From: Bostrychus sinensis
Lineage: Eukaryota > Chordata > Actinopteri > Gobiiformes > Eleotridae
Reading direction: 5' to 3'
Assembly (NCBI GenBank): GCA_020698575.1
Contig: CM036250.1
Coordinates: 28,409,500 to 28,473,499 of the forward strand
Length of the DNA: 64,000 nt
Positions 21,051 through 33,035 of the stretch are shown piece after piece (within the stretch, counting starts at the first letter, position 1; every line of letters starts with the position of its first letter). The translations under genes and the position numbers were made by a program. The notes beneath the pieces were generated by a model. The model saw only the letters and a list, made by a program, of their open reading frames with translations. It had not been told where the DNA came from and made no database searches.

Positions 21051-22938
21051 ATTATTTTCAGGACATATTTTGCAGTTCTAGCCACAACGGTAATGCTCAT
21101 ACAGTTTGCACAAAAAATTGTTGAACCTGAATTTTCAAATGTGGAGTACCTCAAGTAACAATTTTAGGATCATTACACTTGATGTCCACTATAAACTCTC
21201 AGCTTTTTCTTGTAATTAATGCATCATTTTTGTAAACTTGCCAACCAGACCCATTAACGTAAGTCAGCAGACTTTGTCGAAAATGTGTTTCTTACTGCAT
21301 ATGTTACTTTGTGCCTTTTTAATTTGTTTTAACTCCTCATGCTGATAATATCTAGCATGGCCAGCCAGACTTTCCTACTTTCTTTACAAAAGCAGGAGTT
21401 TATATCCTCAGCCAAAGCAAGCCATTTCCACTCAGTCAATCCTGCTTATACAGAGCGAATTTAATAACGTTTTTCACCAGATTAATGCTGTTAGTGCTTA
21501 CCTTCATCACCTGTTGGTTGCCATTTTAACAACAGTAAAGTCTCGTTGACGTCCAACATAACGACCACATTCAAACAAACCCACCTTTTCCACTAGTTTT
21601 TGTACAGCTGGCATCTGCTGCTATCCCCATTCAGAAATAAGTACATAGTTGCAAATAATATAGCATATACTGTTGTTTTATGGCAAAACCGGCAACAGTT
21701 TTGCTTACGTCTCGGCCTTTGTTTCTCTGATTGTTTTTTTGTCCTGTGATGGTTCCATCCATAGAAATAAAACTCAAACCAAGAGGTACCAGACTAACTT
21801 CTTTGTATAAATTAGGAAAAAGTTAGTCTGGCTGGCCAGGCCAGATAACATCCACAGTTAGGTCTAGTCACATAACACATATGTATTATTGGTAGAATGA
21901 GCCAATTCGAGAAGAGTATTTTGCTCATAGATGCAGGAATTGTGAAGATGCAGAAAATGCAATACAGAAATGTACATTAGATGGATGTAAAAGATGCTTC
22001 AGATTATGGCTGAATAGATTAATTTCAGGGGCCATTTGTCAGGAGAAAAATGTGCTAATACAGCCTTAAGATCAATGCATTACAAGTCCTATTGGTTATA
22101 GTGTTATGTAGATAAATCGATAAATAACATACTTGTGACATAGTTTTATGTGGTTTAATACATGCAATGGAAAAACAAATAAGGTGCAAGCTGTTTTCAG
22201 AGAGCAGATTAATATGAAGAAGAATTGTTACAAGGCAGTAACACACACTTCAATAAAAGTGTCCTGACGGGAACGGAGGATTTTATCACTTAACTCTCTG
22301 TCAACTATTAACGTCAAAGAAACACTTCACATACTTCTCTCTTGAACTTTAGCTAAGACAGTTGTGTTTTAATATACTTCTACAACTTCTTGACAAACAT
22401 TGAAAGACTTTAGGGAAGTGTACAGGCCTTTTTCAAAGTTTATTGTTATGTGATGATGCCATTGATGCCTGTTTTCTGTTTTGCATGTCTAACAAAGGAT
22501 CAACACATTGTTGCCTTCCTTTTGTTTACAATGTTTTTGTCATCGTGAGAAGACTTTACATTATATAAATAAAACCTTAAACAATTATTAAACCAGATTT
22601 TAAAAATATGGAGTCCCTCAAGTAACATTTTTGGGATCACCTTTTTTATACTAACAATGAATGACATTTTAGGAGTATCAAACTTTTATCCCAACTACTC
22701 TGGTCTTGAGGCTGGGTACATGATTCATCCAGTGGTGGAAATTAACTAGATACTTATACTCAAGTAATTTACATAAATAGTTTCTGAGGATGTTTTCTAG
22801 GTTCTAGGTTTGAACTTCCAACTGTAAGGTTAGCCGAAGAACTGCTCTATACCTGAATTATTGCCTTCCCAGTTTTTAATTGACTATACACTTTTTGAGT
22901 ACGTATCTGAGGGGCCAGCCAACACTTTAGAAATATTA
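21051..22938. other. Non-coding stretch
   Basis: Near 22730-22775 there is a short 'ccagtggtggaaattaactag...actcaagtaa' fragment resembling a common fish repeat end. Nothing else was recognised. Confidence 0.4.
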
Positions 22939-23329
22939 AATGGAGTCCAATAGTGACCGCCCACCTCTGGTTCCAGAAGTAAATTTTCCATTCATTTTCC
23001 CCATTGACTTTTTGAGTTTTTTAAGCGTTTAAAGGCTTGATGGAGGTTAATCAGCTCTGGGGTAACTTTTGACCATAACGCAATCATCACAAAATGGTCT
23101 GAAACTTGAACCATGGATGAAATACATTTGTAATGGTGCCTATTTTGAAGTTTAAGAACTTTTTTTTTTGTTTGAAATGAAATGTGGTATGAGTTACCCC
23201 ATACTTGATTAGCCTCCGTCAACCCTTTGGACTCTTACTATATGTATTTTTTGAAACGTTTTTGGTGAAAATGTATTGAAAATTTACATATATAACAACG
23301 TGGTGGGCGGTCATTGTTGAGCTCCATTG
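22939..23329. mobile_element. Foldback (near-palindromic) element, 391 bp
   Basis: The ends AATGGAGTCCAATAGTGACC and, inverted, AATGGAGCTCAACAATGACC are followed on both arms by GCCCACC. Matching continues inward: GTAAATTTTCCATTCATTTT against GTAAATTTTCAATACATTTT, and GATGGAGGTTAATCAG...GGGGTAACT against GACGGAGGCTAATCAA...GGGGTAACT. Most of the element is therefore two diverged inverted arms. Confidence 0.8.
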
Positions 23330-24419
23330 AGTCTAATTACTGTCAGGAAGTATAGTATAAACAATAGCGAACAGAAACTTAACATAATATGCTGTTTTAT
23401 CAATAATTATATAATGCAGATTAATGAATCAAAACACACTTCTCTTGACTTGCCTGTCCTATGCATTCAGCTACCATGTAGTTGTTTACACTACTCAGTT
23501 CCTTTTCTTAACCTGTCTATATTAATAAGTGCACTCAAAATATCATAACAACTGTAATGAATATTTTCAAAGACACCTTTATTCACACACTTGTCATTTT
23601 CCCCAGAACTCAAAACCTCCAATACTCAGGCCTCAAGTTGTTTTTCCATCCGTAAGAAAGAGGCTATATGTATGGCGAGGTGTCAGTTACTCACAACTGC
23701 TTATTGAAATGTCATAGGTTACATTTCCTAAATTGCTATGTCCTAGATTTTCAAAATACATGGGCCAGCCAGGCACTAATTCCTCCAGGCCGGGTAAACA
23801 AGTGATGGATATACTGAGTCCTAATTGTGGAGTGGGTAATGTGGTGATTGAAGCTCTATATTAAAACCTCCCAGGGGTAGCTCTGCATACCACCACCAGT
23901 CTTTTCTGTACTGCTGAATTTGTCCATAACAAATTAGCTGATATCATATAGACACGCAGCAATTATCCTGAAGTTTTGTTCCTTAACTTCTTTTTGTGTG
24001 TTTATCCTGTCAATAAGCACCAGTTTCCAGGACAAAGAGACACAGAGCATGCAGACTACATTGGAACTTTCATATATTATGCATAGCTAGCTCATACATA
24101 ATGCACTTTGAGAAATGTACAGTACTTCTTTAGCGCAACTGTCAAAATAAATTGTTTCTGAGCTTTTTGGAAAACATTGGTCACAATAGTGCGCAGCCCT
24201 AAATTATTCCTCAACAAGTCTGCTAATATAGGGTCAGTAAAGGCATAAAATGCTATTTATTGAAATCTCACACAATAATAAAGTATCATAGGTCATAAAT
24301 AATGTCTCTCCAGAACAATATTACAATAATAATGTCCCTTCTTTGTTTACATGTCTGTGGCTGTTCAGCTCTTATCAATAGCAAACCTATCAAAAATACA
24401 TTATATCAGTCAGATACTA
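23330..24419. other. Non-coding stretch, nothing recognised
   Basis: No supported gene, repeat or motif. Confidence 0.4.
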
Positions 24420-25150
24420 CACAGTCAATTTTCAGTGTTAAATTAACACTTAAAGAGTACGTTTAACTCAAAGTTTATATGGTCCTTATCTATATAGAGT
24501 AACTTTACTCTCTTTAATGTTAAAATTAGTCCACAGCACCATGACACTGGTCAACAATGCCACACATGATTTGGTGTCTTTAAGATATAAAAAGGCCTGG
24601 TTTTAATGCACTTACTCCCATCATTGAAAGGGCAGGGTTTAGTTTACTTCTTTGAACGTCCCTTTAGTGAACATTACATTGCTGCTGTAATACCAAAAGC
24701 AGATTAATCACTAATTCAAACCTATTTGTTACTTTATTGTTACTATTTATTATTACTTAAAAAGAACAACATGTTTCTGGAAGGAAGTTGTAAATACAAA
24801 AAAATCGTTCAGTTGTACTCAAACTCACTATAAAACATGGGTCTATCCACATCTGTCCTTCCGCATGACTCAGAAGAGCAGTGACACACACCACACAAGC
24901 AATCACTGGACACACAAAATGTTCCTGTTCCTTACTCTTTTTAGAACTTGTGTTTCTATGAAGATGATTTTTTTTTATTTCAAATATAAAAAATAGAGAC
25001 TGCATCCCCCTTTCTGTCATGTTGATGTAACTCATGAAGATGATTCTCTCAACTAAAATTTTAACACTAAAGGGAGTCAATTTAACACTAAATAGATATG
25101 GACCACATACTCAGGCATATTGTTAAATTTACTTTTGAAAATTGACTGTG
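24420..25150. mobile_element. Inverted-repeat DNA element, 731 bp
   Basis: Left end CACAGTCAATTTTCAGTGTT and right end (inverted) CACAGTCAATTTTCAAAAGT share 15 terminal bases, followed by TTAAATTAACAC-type motifs inside. A further match is seen in TTAACACTAAA blocks near 25060-25095. The flanks suggest a TA target. No transposase is encoded. A partial relative lies at 10080-10320. Confidence 0.75.
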
Positions 25151-25284
25151 TAAAGTTTGCTTGCAGCCAGAAAATACTGTTAAAAATGGTCGAACAGTTT
25201 TAAAAAAGCAAATAGGTCAAGGCAAGGTTTTCTTAAGACTCCCCTTGAAGATCTGCAAAGTGCACCTTTAAATCACATATATTA

Positions 25285-25360
25285 TCAAATCAAATCAAAG
25301 TTTATTTCTATAGCACTTTACAACAACACAAGGAAGACCAAAGTGCTTTACATAAAAAAC
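25285..25360 (-). repeat. SINE 3' end fragment
   Basis: Repeated ATCAA units then AGTTTATTTCTATAGCACTT and CAAAGTGCTTTACATAAAA. This is the typical poly(TTTGAT)-tailed 3' end of a fish SINE in reverse orientation. Confidence 0.55.
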
Positions 25361-25699
25361 ATAACATTATAGTTTTTTTTTATTATATATTATAATACAT
25401 TTATAGAACATGTAGGCGGTTTTAAATAATGCCTTAAAATGCTAAAAAGACATCAAGTGTCATGCTAGTTCTGCAGATGATTCCACTTCTTGTTTTATTT
25501 ATTTAAAAAATTAAAGTTTTACAATTTATACATTCATTCTTAAAAGATAGGATGAGTGTGAATGTGCATATGATGTCTGTATTAAAACAGTGGCTATATT
25601 GTGAAATAAATATGCATGTATCACGATCTTCGAGTAAGATCTATCCCTCAAAACTTCTGAAATGTATTTATTTTTAATAAAACGTGCCTTGTCTTATAG

Positions 25700-25890
25700 C
25701 GCTTTACACTACGTCATGACACACCCCTATATGGTTGGAAGGCAGCTGGGTCTTCAGCTGCGGATTGACAAGCCCCGCAGCCAATAGGACATCGCTCTTT
25801 CACTGAGTCAAGAGCTGTGATTGGCCGCCGCCTGGATTATATATATGTATAGAAATGCCTGACTGCTAAACTGGGGGGGGCGGGACTATC
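25700..25890 (+). promoter_or_regulatory. Candidate RNA polymerase II promoter
   Basis: In order: CRE-like TACGTCAT 25710-25717; CCAAT 25781-25785; TGAGTCA (AP-1 type) 25804-25810; inverted CCAAT (ATTGG) 25820-25824; TATATATAT 25838-25846; GC box GGGGCGGGA 25877-25885. The two CCAAT boxes are about 35 bases apart, as in NF-Y-dependent promoters. The sequence to about 26440 is CpG-rich, unlike the rest of the window. Predicted start is near 25870, reading plus. Confidence 0.6.
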
Positions 25891-25977
25891 TGAGAAGTGC
25901 TGTCCATCTATGTTGATACAGATCTAAAAACTGGACTAACACGGCGTCTACACGCGTTGCTTTTTGCGTGGACTAAT
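25870..25977 (+). other. Candidate non-coding first exon
   Basis: It runs from about 30 bases after the TATA box to the donor TAAT|GTAAGT (GT at 25978). It has no conserved ORF. An alternative is a longer first exon reaching into the CpG-rich DNA up to about 26430. Confidence 0.3.
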
Positions 25978-26899
25978 GTAAGTTCATTTGTACTTTTCTC
26001 CCGTCTGTCTGGAGTTTCCCGTGCGGTGCATTCTGCTGGAACAGTAAACGAGTGTTGCAGTTTTCGCTTTTTTTTTCGCCTTGTTTCGCTTTTGCTGAGA
26101 GAAGTGCTTTTCGGGGCCGAGAGCGACACACGCGCTGCCCAGGCCAGTGCGGGGTGTGCGCTGGTGGTGGCCGTAGCACTTATTATGGCTCTATAGCGGG
26201 GCAGCGAGAGTGTGTGTGACATAACCACCGTCACACACACAAGGTCCCGCTTAGCTCGGACACAAAAACCCCACTGTTATTGAGGGCCCCCCTTTCACAG
26301 CCCGTTCGGTTATTGTATCATGCTTTGTTTGTGTTGTGGAAATTCGGGCTTTGGGAGTGCTAGGAGGACCCCGCTGCTGCGTTTTGCTATGCAGTGTCCG
26401 AGCCACCGTTAAACGTGTCCGCGTGAATGGAGAGAAGCGGCGAACCTCGTTTGGAAAAAAATGTTAATTACGTTTCCCGTTGCATTTCAGCAACTATACA
26501 ATAAACTAGTAATATGTTAATGACTGGTAATGATTGTGCCTATTTATGCGTTAATTCGGCAATATTGTAGCTATTATTTGGCGACTTACTTTTAGGCTAA
26601 ATTAAGTTGTCATTGTAGTAATAAAAAGCTAAGCTACTAACTTTACTTGAGCTAACTTATTTTTGAATGTTTTAAAAGATTTTGCTAACATTTGCGGATA
26701 GTTATAAAGCAATGTTTATGACTTTATAAGCTGACTTAGCAGTAGCTTTTCGACTGCTAGCTAGGCTTGATAAATGGCGTTTTTTTGGCATAATTTTACT
26801 ACTAATAACGTCATCGTGGTCAGCTCCACGCCAGTCCCACTCGTCTGGCCATTACTTAACCAGTCCCTAATTCACGCCTCTTTTCTTCTTTGTTGACAG

Positions 26900-27050
26900 T
26901 TTTTAATCTATATCGAGGACAAAGTTTTTTTATTTTTTGTTCTTTTTTCCACGTGGAGGAATACTTTAACCCGCCTTCAACTTTACAAGCTCGGGGAAAA
27001 CTGGCCAAATTCCAGTACTGGACAAAGTGAAGGTTGATATGCCACATCAG
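26900..27050 (+). CDS. Candidate second exon holding the start codon (MPHQ), gene unknown
   Basis: The acceptor TTCTTTGTTGACAG precedes 26900 and the strong donor CAG|GTAAGC follows 27050. Only ATG 27039-27041 opens the final frame, giving M-P-H-Q in phase 0; G stands at -3. About 139 bases would be 5' UTR. It lies 1.1 kb downstream of a good promoter on the same strand. The gene cannot be named from four codons, and the exon could be entirely untranslated. Confidence 0.4.
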
Positions 27051-27890
27051 GTAAGCTTTTGGATATTTACCACGCAGTGTTGTGATGCTAGCGCCGCTGT
27101 GCGTAATCACCGCAGGGCTAAAGTAGTCTTTGTTTGAGCGGGACATACAATGTTTACATGCGGTTTTCGCCACATGACTTACACGTTGAACATCCATATG
27201 GCATCTTAGCTCCCATTCTCCATTCTCCACTCTCCATGCCCCCGCTGTGGTGTTATTGTTAAGGCGGGCGCTTCCCTCCACATTCCACATGTGTATGCCC
27301 TGCCCGCAGTACGGTCTGTGCGCAAAAAATAAATAAATAAACAAATCACTGCAAATTCTAAACGCATGTAAGCAAATAAACCGTTTCGGGTGGTTATGGC
27401 ATTGTATTAGATGAATATATGTGTGTGTGTTGTGTATTGGAGTGTGTTCCAGGGAGTCACGTAGGAGGCATGTTGTGGTTTTTGCAAGGAGGCTACAGGG
27501 AGGTGTCAGTGTGTGTGAAGTGGAGTGGAGGCTGCTCCTCTACTCTGCTGCTGCTGCTGCTGCAAGGCGCGGAAGACAAAGGGAGACGTACGCATGGAGC
27601 TGCTGAGTGAGGCGAGTCCAGAACACGAGGTTAGGCTGAATGTGGTCCACGCAGGAGACACGGTCATGCATTTAATATAGGCCACACACACACACACATC
27701 ATATGCGCGCTTTATACTCCTCATTGTGTCATGCATTATTAGGCAATATGAATGGGTTGTGGCTGTAATTGAAGTTTACATAGTGTTTACATAGCTTTAT
27801 TTAATTTTTAGTGCAGTAAAATGGTTATGTTAATGGATAGAGTTGCAAGGAATAAGTTCAAAGAAAACTTCAGGTCACAGGTTTGATTTT
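27051..27890. other. Probable start of a long intron
   Basis: CpG density falls after about 27330. A CTG run of 5 units lies at 27546-27562 and a CA run near 27683-27697. No exon is recognised. Confidence 0.35.
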
Positions 27891-27892
27891 AA

Positions 27893-27928
<36 letters not shown>
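27893..27928. repeat. AAT microsatellite
   Basis: About 12 uninterrupted AAT units. A second AAT-rich run is at 28261-28293. Confidence 0.95.
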
Positions 27929-27929
<1 letters not shown>

Positions 27930-27954
27930 GATCGGTCTTGTGCTGCGTATAGAG

Positions 27955-28240
27955 TTTTTCTATTTTCTAGACACTCAAAGTTACTTTACAATTTGGTGCA
28001 TTATTCATTCACTCCTCAGTCACACTCGGTGGTGGTGAACTACTTCTGTAGCCACAGCCGCCTTGGGGCAGACTGACAGAAATACAGCTGCCAATCTGCG
28101 CCTGTGGCCATTCCAAACACCACCAAACACAATCACACTGACGCATTCATACAGGCAAGGTGGGTGAAGTGTCTTGACCAGTGACAGTACAACAGACTCA
28201 ACGACAGTATGCAATGCTGGTGACAGGGTTCAAACCACTG
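27955..28240 (-). repeat. tRNA-derived SINE, minus strand, longer copy
   Basis: It shares the body of 20843-21045: tail motif TTTTCTAGACACTCAAAG, GCTGCCAATCTGCGCC, CAGGCAAGGTGGGTGAAGTG, and a GGTTCAAACC B-box-like motif (inverted) near 28227. It carries about 70 extra bases near the 3' side (CTCCTCAGTCACACTCGGTG). Confidence 0.7.
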
Positions 28241-28295
28241 ATGTTCTCTAATCTACTATACAATAATAATAATAATATTAATAATAATAATAATG

Positions 28296-29092
28296 GGCAA
28301 GACACTTCACCCACATTACCCACTTTAGTCACTGTAAGTGGCTACTTCCGACAGGAAGGACATCTGCCGTAAAACCTGACAAATCACAGTGCAACTGATT
28401 TGCTATGGCAACCCCTGTCAAAAAAGGGAGCTGCTAAAAGATTGCAAAAAAAACCCCCAAAAAACACAACATTGTTAATAACTTTTAACTCTTGAATAGT
28501 ATGCTTAGGTAAATCAATGCAATGATTCATTACTGCTTAATAATAATGAGCTATTCTAAAGTGTAACCATAATTTAGATTTTGGGGAGTGGTCTGTGACT
28601 TACTCCCTACTGTAGAATAATTTGCACGCCCTGCAATGTGCACTTTTGTGTTCAGGGTCAAGAGACACAGAGTATTATAGTTTTTTTGTAAGTATATTTT
28701 AATATGGATATTGCAGTAACAGTAATTCTGCAGCCATGTTTTAATTGTATTATTTTTAATTATATGGTGAGACGTTTACTAAATGCTTTATAAATAATAG
28801 TGAATAATACCAAGAGTAAATTTATTTCATTTACAGAATTTTAGTCCAGTTAGAATCCTGACAACTTCTGTGTTGTTTTGCCTGGTTGTGGTTGTGTTGC
28901 TCTGGGTGTTAGTTAACATTTTTTGGCAAATGTTGATTTGCTCATACACCCTATAATAAGATGATAACAGGTCTCCCACCATAACCACTGGTGCTTGTGC
29001 AAATGCGTGTGTTCCTCACTCACTAGCTTTACATGGTAGTAGGGAAACATGAATTATTGCCTTATCCTGTCTGTGTACTCAGTAGGGCTGGC
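28296..29092. other. Non-coding stretch
   Basis: A GGGCAAGACACTTCACCCAC SINE fragment lies at about 28295-28315, and a right end of the 17444-type element lies near 28550-28567. Nothing else was recognised. Confidence 0.4.
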
Positions 29093-29572
29093 AGCCTCTG
29101 ATTGTTTAGTAGTTTAATCTGTAAGTGAGGTCTTGGTTGGCTAAAATTTTATTGGTCGATTAGTTACATGAACTCTTTGCATCAATAAAGCTGGTCTAAT
29201 TTATTTCTAGATAACTTTTATTTTTCATTTTATTTAAGTTAGCATAAGTGATTTGTAGATAACAATATTGCCCCTAGCAAATGAATGTGAGAGTGAATGG
29301 TTGTCTGTCTGTCCAGGGTGTACCCCGTCTAAGGCCCAAAGTTACTGGGATAGGCTCCAGTCACCTGCGACCCCTAACGAGAATAAGCGGATGAAAATGA
29401 AAAATGAGTATATTTTACAGTCATCTTTCTAAATCTTTTATCACCTAATTAATGTGAAGTCACTTGTTTGTGTGAGACTCTGCTGGCCCCCCAAATATCC
29501 ATTGGTCAATTTTGGTCAATTAATCGCTGCACTTTAGTTGACTAACAATTTTTTTGGTCGACTACAGCCCAA
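29093..29572. mobile_element. hAT-like non-autonomous element with perfect 8-bp duplication
   Basis: The termini are TAGGGCTGGCAGCC on the left and, on the right, GGTCGACTACAGCCCAA. GTACTCAG stands immediately outside both ends (29085-29092 and 29573-29580). An 8-bp duplication is the hAT signature. Inner ends share CGATTAGTT-type motifs with the shorter relative at 35528-35855. Confidence 0.85.
29281..29398 (+). repeat. Fish repeat tail nested in the hAT-like element
   Basis: GAATGGTTGTCTGTCTGTCC, GGGTGTACCCCGTC, GGGATAGGCTCCAGTC and AGAATAAGCGGATGAA are the classic tail of a very common fish repeat. The related hAT copy at 35528 lacks it, so it arrived after the element. Confidence 0.7.
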
Positions 29573-30955
29573 GTACTCAGTATTCCCTCCTGTCCATGTA
29601 AGCTTGGACAAAGAGAAATCCAGTAAGCTATGAGTATGAAAACGTAGCATGTTTACACACAGGTACCGAAATGTGAATTTTTGCTTTTTTATGACCAGCA
29701 ACATAAACGTCGTACCAGTTACACCATCAGTGCCTTGGCGACAGTACAACTGTTCGACTCTTTCCTGTACATGTAAACTTTGACAAAGACAGGTGACTCA
29801 CCTGGTGGAGCGCATGCGGCACACTGGGTCGGCCCGGGTTCTGATTGTGAATTTGAGAGAGAGAACTTTGAGTACTTCCAACATCAAGAAACTATCCAAA
29901 AAAAGAGTGCTCCAAAATCCCAGTGGAAATGTGCAAAAAATATGTCAACAATTATAAAATAAACTTTTGACAGCTGTGATAGAAAATAAATGCATTTCCA
30001 CTGCTTATTGAAAAAAGTATGAATATTTTTTGTCAAGATCTACCATTAAGTAAAAATACTTAAAAATCCAGATTTATCTACAAGTATAAATTCACTGTAT
30101 GGTAACTGTATGTGTAAAAGCTGATAACACAGTAAAATAAATCAGTAAAATTGTAGTCTGTTTAAACGGCCTAATTCAGTGTAGTCTAAATAACCGCTGC
30201 ATGTAAACATAGTGGTTGGTCATGTGGTGTTCTCTGTTGTACTATAGGTTTCCTTCTGAATGACAGCTCTGCAGTGAAACAGCCCACTGTCAATCAACTT
30301 CAGTAGCATTCCAGAAATTGCTGGTTTTGTCACAAAAAGGTCACTTTTGGATGTTGATACGTTTGCCTAAAAGGTTTTTGCCCACCTGAACATTACCTCT
30401 GTAGGCTACAAAAGGTGCTAGAGGAGCACATTGTGCCGGGGAGGCTGCTAAGTTACAGGCAGGTTGTAAAATGATAACAGATGCATGGGCCTCTCGCAGC
30501 AGCGTACTGTTTGGAGATGTAAGCTAATTCCCAGAAATATGGAATGTGTGTGTGTGTGTGTGTGTGCCACTCCAACTACAACAACATTCTCCACAGACTT
30601 TACAGCGAGGAATATTTCTGTCTTCTATTAGACCTCACGTTTCTGTGTACCCTTCAGAAATGCTGGGATGATTTCAAGTCACATTTTTCTTACAAATTGA
30701 AGAATAATAATAAAGAGGCGACTTGTTTATTTAATGCAAATTAGCCATGTGCTTTTTGGCTTTTAACATTTAAATTTTTCACATATTATGAGCATGCATT
30801 TTGGCCAAACTTACTGCATAAGCAGCAGTATTTAAAGCTGTTCCCAAAAGGGGCTACATTCAATTATTTAGTTTTATTTTACAATTTTAACAAGTTGAAT
30901 CTGCTGTGATCACATTAAAGTTACATTTTATATTGAGGTAATCATGCCCTCAGAG
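29573..30955. other. Non-coding stretch
   Basis: A short TG run is at 30545-30565. No gene or element is recognised. Confidence 0.4.
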
Positions 30956-31463
30956 TAGGACTGGGTGATATGGCCCAAAAATATTGTGAATTTTAGAAAA
31001 TGTTTATCAGATTTACAATTTTGATTGCCTTGTTTAATTTAAGCGTAGTGTTGTTTGTTTAATAAGAGTATTACATAGATATATTTTTATGCTAAATGTA
31101 CAAAACAATAGCAAAGCAACAGTGTGCATTACTCTCATAGTGACATCAGTGAAGACATAAATAGAGCACATGGCTTATCTGCTTACATAAATAAAGTATG
31201 CAAGTTAGCTCTGCTGCTGCGCATCTCACACTACTTTGTTTTTTCCAACCTACTGCTACCAATTAAATGCAGGCATTATATAGGTAAAATTACTACTTTT
31301 TCTGTTTTTCATCTGTAGAGTCTCCACAGTCAGTATTTAAGCTGCTCTAGGTGCTAGCAGTAGCACTAAGCATTAGCCACAATACTGTGGACAGTGTGGA
31401 ATTTGGAGGACAAAATTAAAAACACAAATTAATCAAATTAATTCAATTTATTGCCCAGCCCTA
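30956..31463. mobile_element. hAT-like non-autonomous element, 508 bp
   Basis: Left end TAGGACTGGGTGATATGGCC and right end TTTATTGCCCAGCCCTA. Flanks CCTCAGAG and CGTCAGTG share 6 of 8 bases. The interior (31080-31410) is the core also found inside 39976-40752, which has different termini. Confidence 0.75.
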
Positions 31464-31569
31464 CGTCAGTGTAATATTATCCCACACCTAGTATTAGCAT
31501 GAGGCTTGAAAATGAAATATTCTTCATAAAAATACGACTACATGTAAATTAGCTTTATATGTCATAACA

Positions 31570-32400
31570 AGGGAATTTTTTTAAGTTAATTTTTATTAAT
31601 GTCAACATGTTTAATACAGTTAACATTTCATAATGAAATTTCTCAATTTCTCTTTTCTCATTTTGACTTTTTTTTTGTATTTATATGCCCCCGCTCCCCA
31701 TACCTTCCCTCCTCCCCCCGCATACGTCTCCTAAAAAGAAAAGTAATAACAACCTAGACAGTAACATTGAAAATATACATAATTAAAAAAAAAAAAATTA
31801 TAATAATAACTAAATAAAAAAATATAATAATATTAATTAATAAACAAAATAGATACAGAACAACAATTAAATAAAGTTTAAGTACACATAAATTTATAAA
31901 CAAGAGTTATCCTTAAATAGCTAGTTTAATGGTCCTCTAAGTAGTCCAGAAAGGGTATCCACAGCTTCAAGAATGTGTTTTGTCTTTGTGAATGTCTATA
32001 TGTCACACATTCATAATTTGCAATTTTGGACATCTACTCCAACCAGTTTTCAAAAGATGATTGATTAGTAGATTTCCAATCCCGTGTTATTATCCGGCAT
32101 CCTGTTAGAAAAGCGGTTCTACACCATATTGTTTTTTCATGTGACAACAATTCCGTAGGAAAGATTCCCAACATACAAAGTCCAGGTTTTTTTTCCAAAG
32201 TAATATTAAACAATTCATTCATAAATAAGATAAGCTTAGTCCCATAGACCTTTAACCATGTCACATTCATAAAACATATGTATCTACAGTTTTATTACAT
32301 CGCCAGCATTTATCAAGGGAAAAATTGTTTAAGATGGTAAATTATAAATTTTTTGATAATTGAATCTGAGTCAAAGGCATGCACCCAAATGGTGGAGTGT
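31570..32400 (-). pseudogene. LINE (L1/Tx1-like) 3' remnant: ORF2 C-terminus and 3' UTR
   Basis: Reading minus from about 32400: a cysteine motif DKCWRCNK, then after a frameshift FYECDMVKGLWD, then NELFNITLEKKPGLCMLGIFP and RIITRDWKSTNQSS-FENWLE. After another break comes NTFLKLWIPFLDYLEDH with its stop at 31926-31928. This C-rich, W-rich order is typical of the end of L1-clade reverse transcriptase proteins. Several stops and frameshifts make it dead. The A/T-rich DNA down to about 31570 is the likely 3' UTR. Confidence 0.7.
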
Positions 32401-32942
32401 TTTTGCGCTGCCCACATTTTTTTTTAACCGCAAAACCATTCACAACATTCTTTAAACCTCATAGATAACATGCAGTGCTACATTGCAACATTAAAAAAAA
32501 CAAAAAAACTTTAACAAACAATGCCCTCAGGGGGCCCACTGCTGTTTTGGGGCCCCATTTATTTGCCTCCCAGCACCTCTGTCTAAAGATCTTCCAACCT
32601 AAAAGCCCTGTACATTACCGAGATTTGAGTTTGAGAAAATAATACAGTAGCTTGCAAGTGAAAAAGAAAACACAGACTGTCCAGCACACAAACTCGAATA
32701 TCACCTCAAAACCGATAAACATCAAATAAACAAATACAATCAGACAAATAAATAAAACTTAACTGCAATTATTAAAACAGACAGAAATGGGAGGTTTACA
32801 AAGACAAAAACAAATGCTATCTCACAGGTGCTAGAAATAAAAATAATAAAAAATAAATAATAATAATAAAAAATAAAATAAAAAATAAGTCAATAAAAAG
32901 CTGTTCTACTTCAAAGTATGTGGAGAATAAATACAATACAAT

Positions 32943-32945
<3 letters not shown>
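32401..32945. other. Non-coding AT-rich stretch
   Basis: An AAT/AAAT-rich simple stretch lies at 32838-32890. Nothing else was recognised. Confidence 0.4.

Positions 32946-33031
<86 letters not shown>
32946..33031. repeat. TA dinucleotide repeat, about 42 units
   Basis: Uninterrupted alternating TA over about 85 bases. Confidence 0.97.

Positions 33032-33035
<4 letters not shown>

Noticed and set aside
25897..26196. 99-codon ORF downstream of the candidate promoter
   Set aside because: It crosses a good splice donor, is Arg/Ser/Leu-rich as expected from GC-rich DNA, and has no recognisable family.
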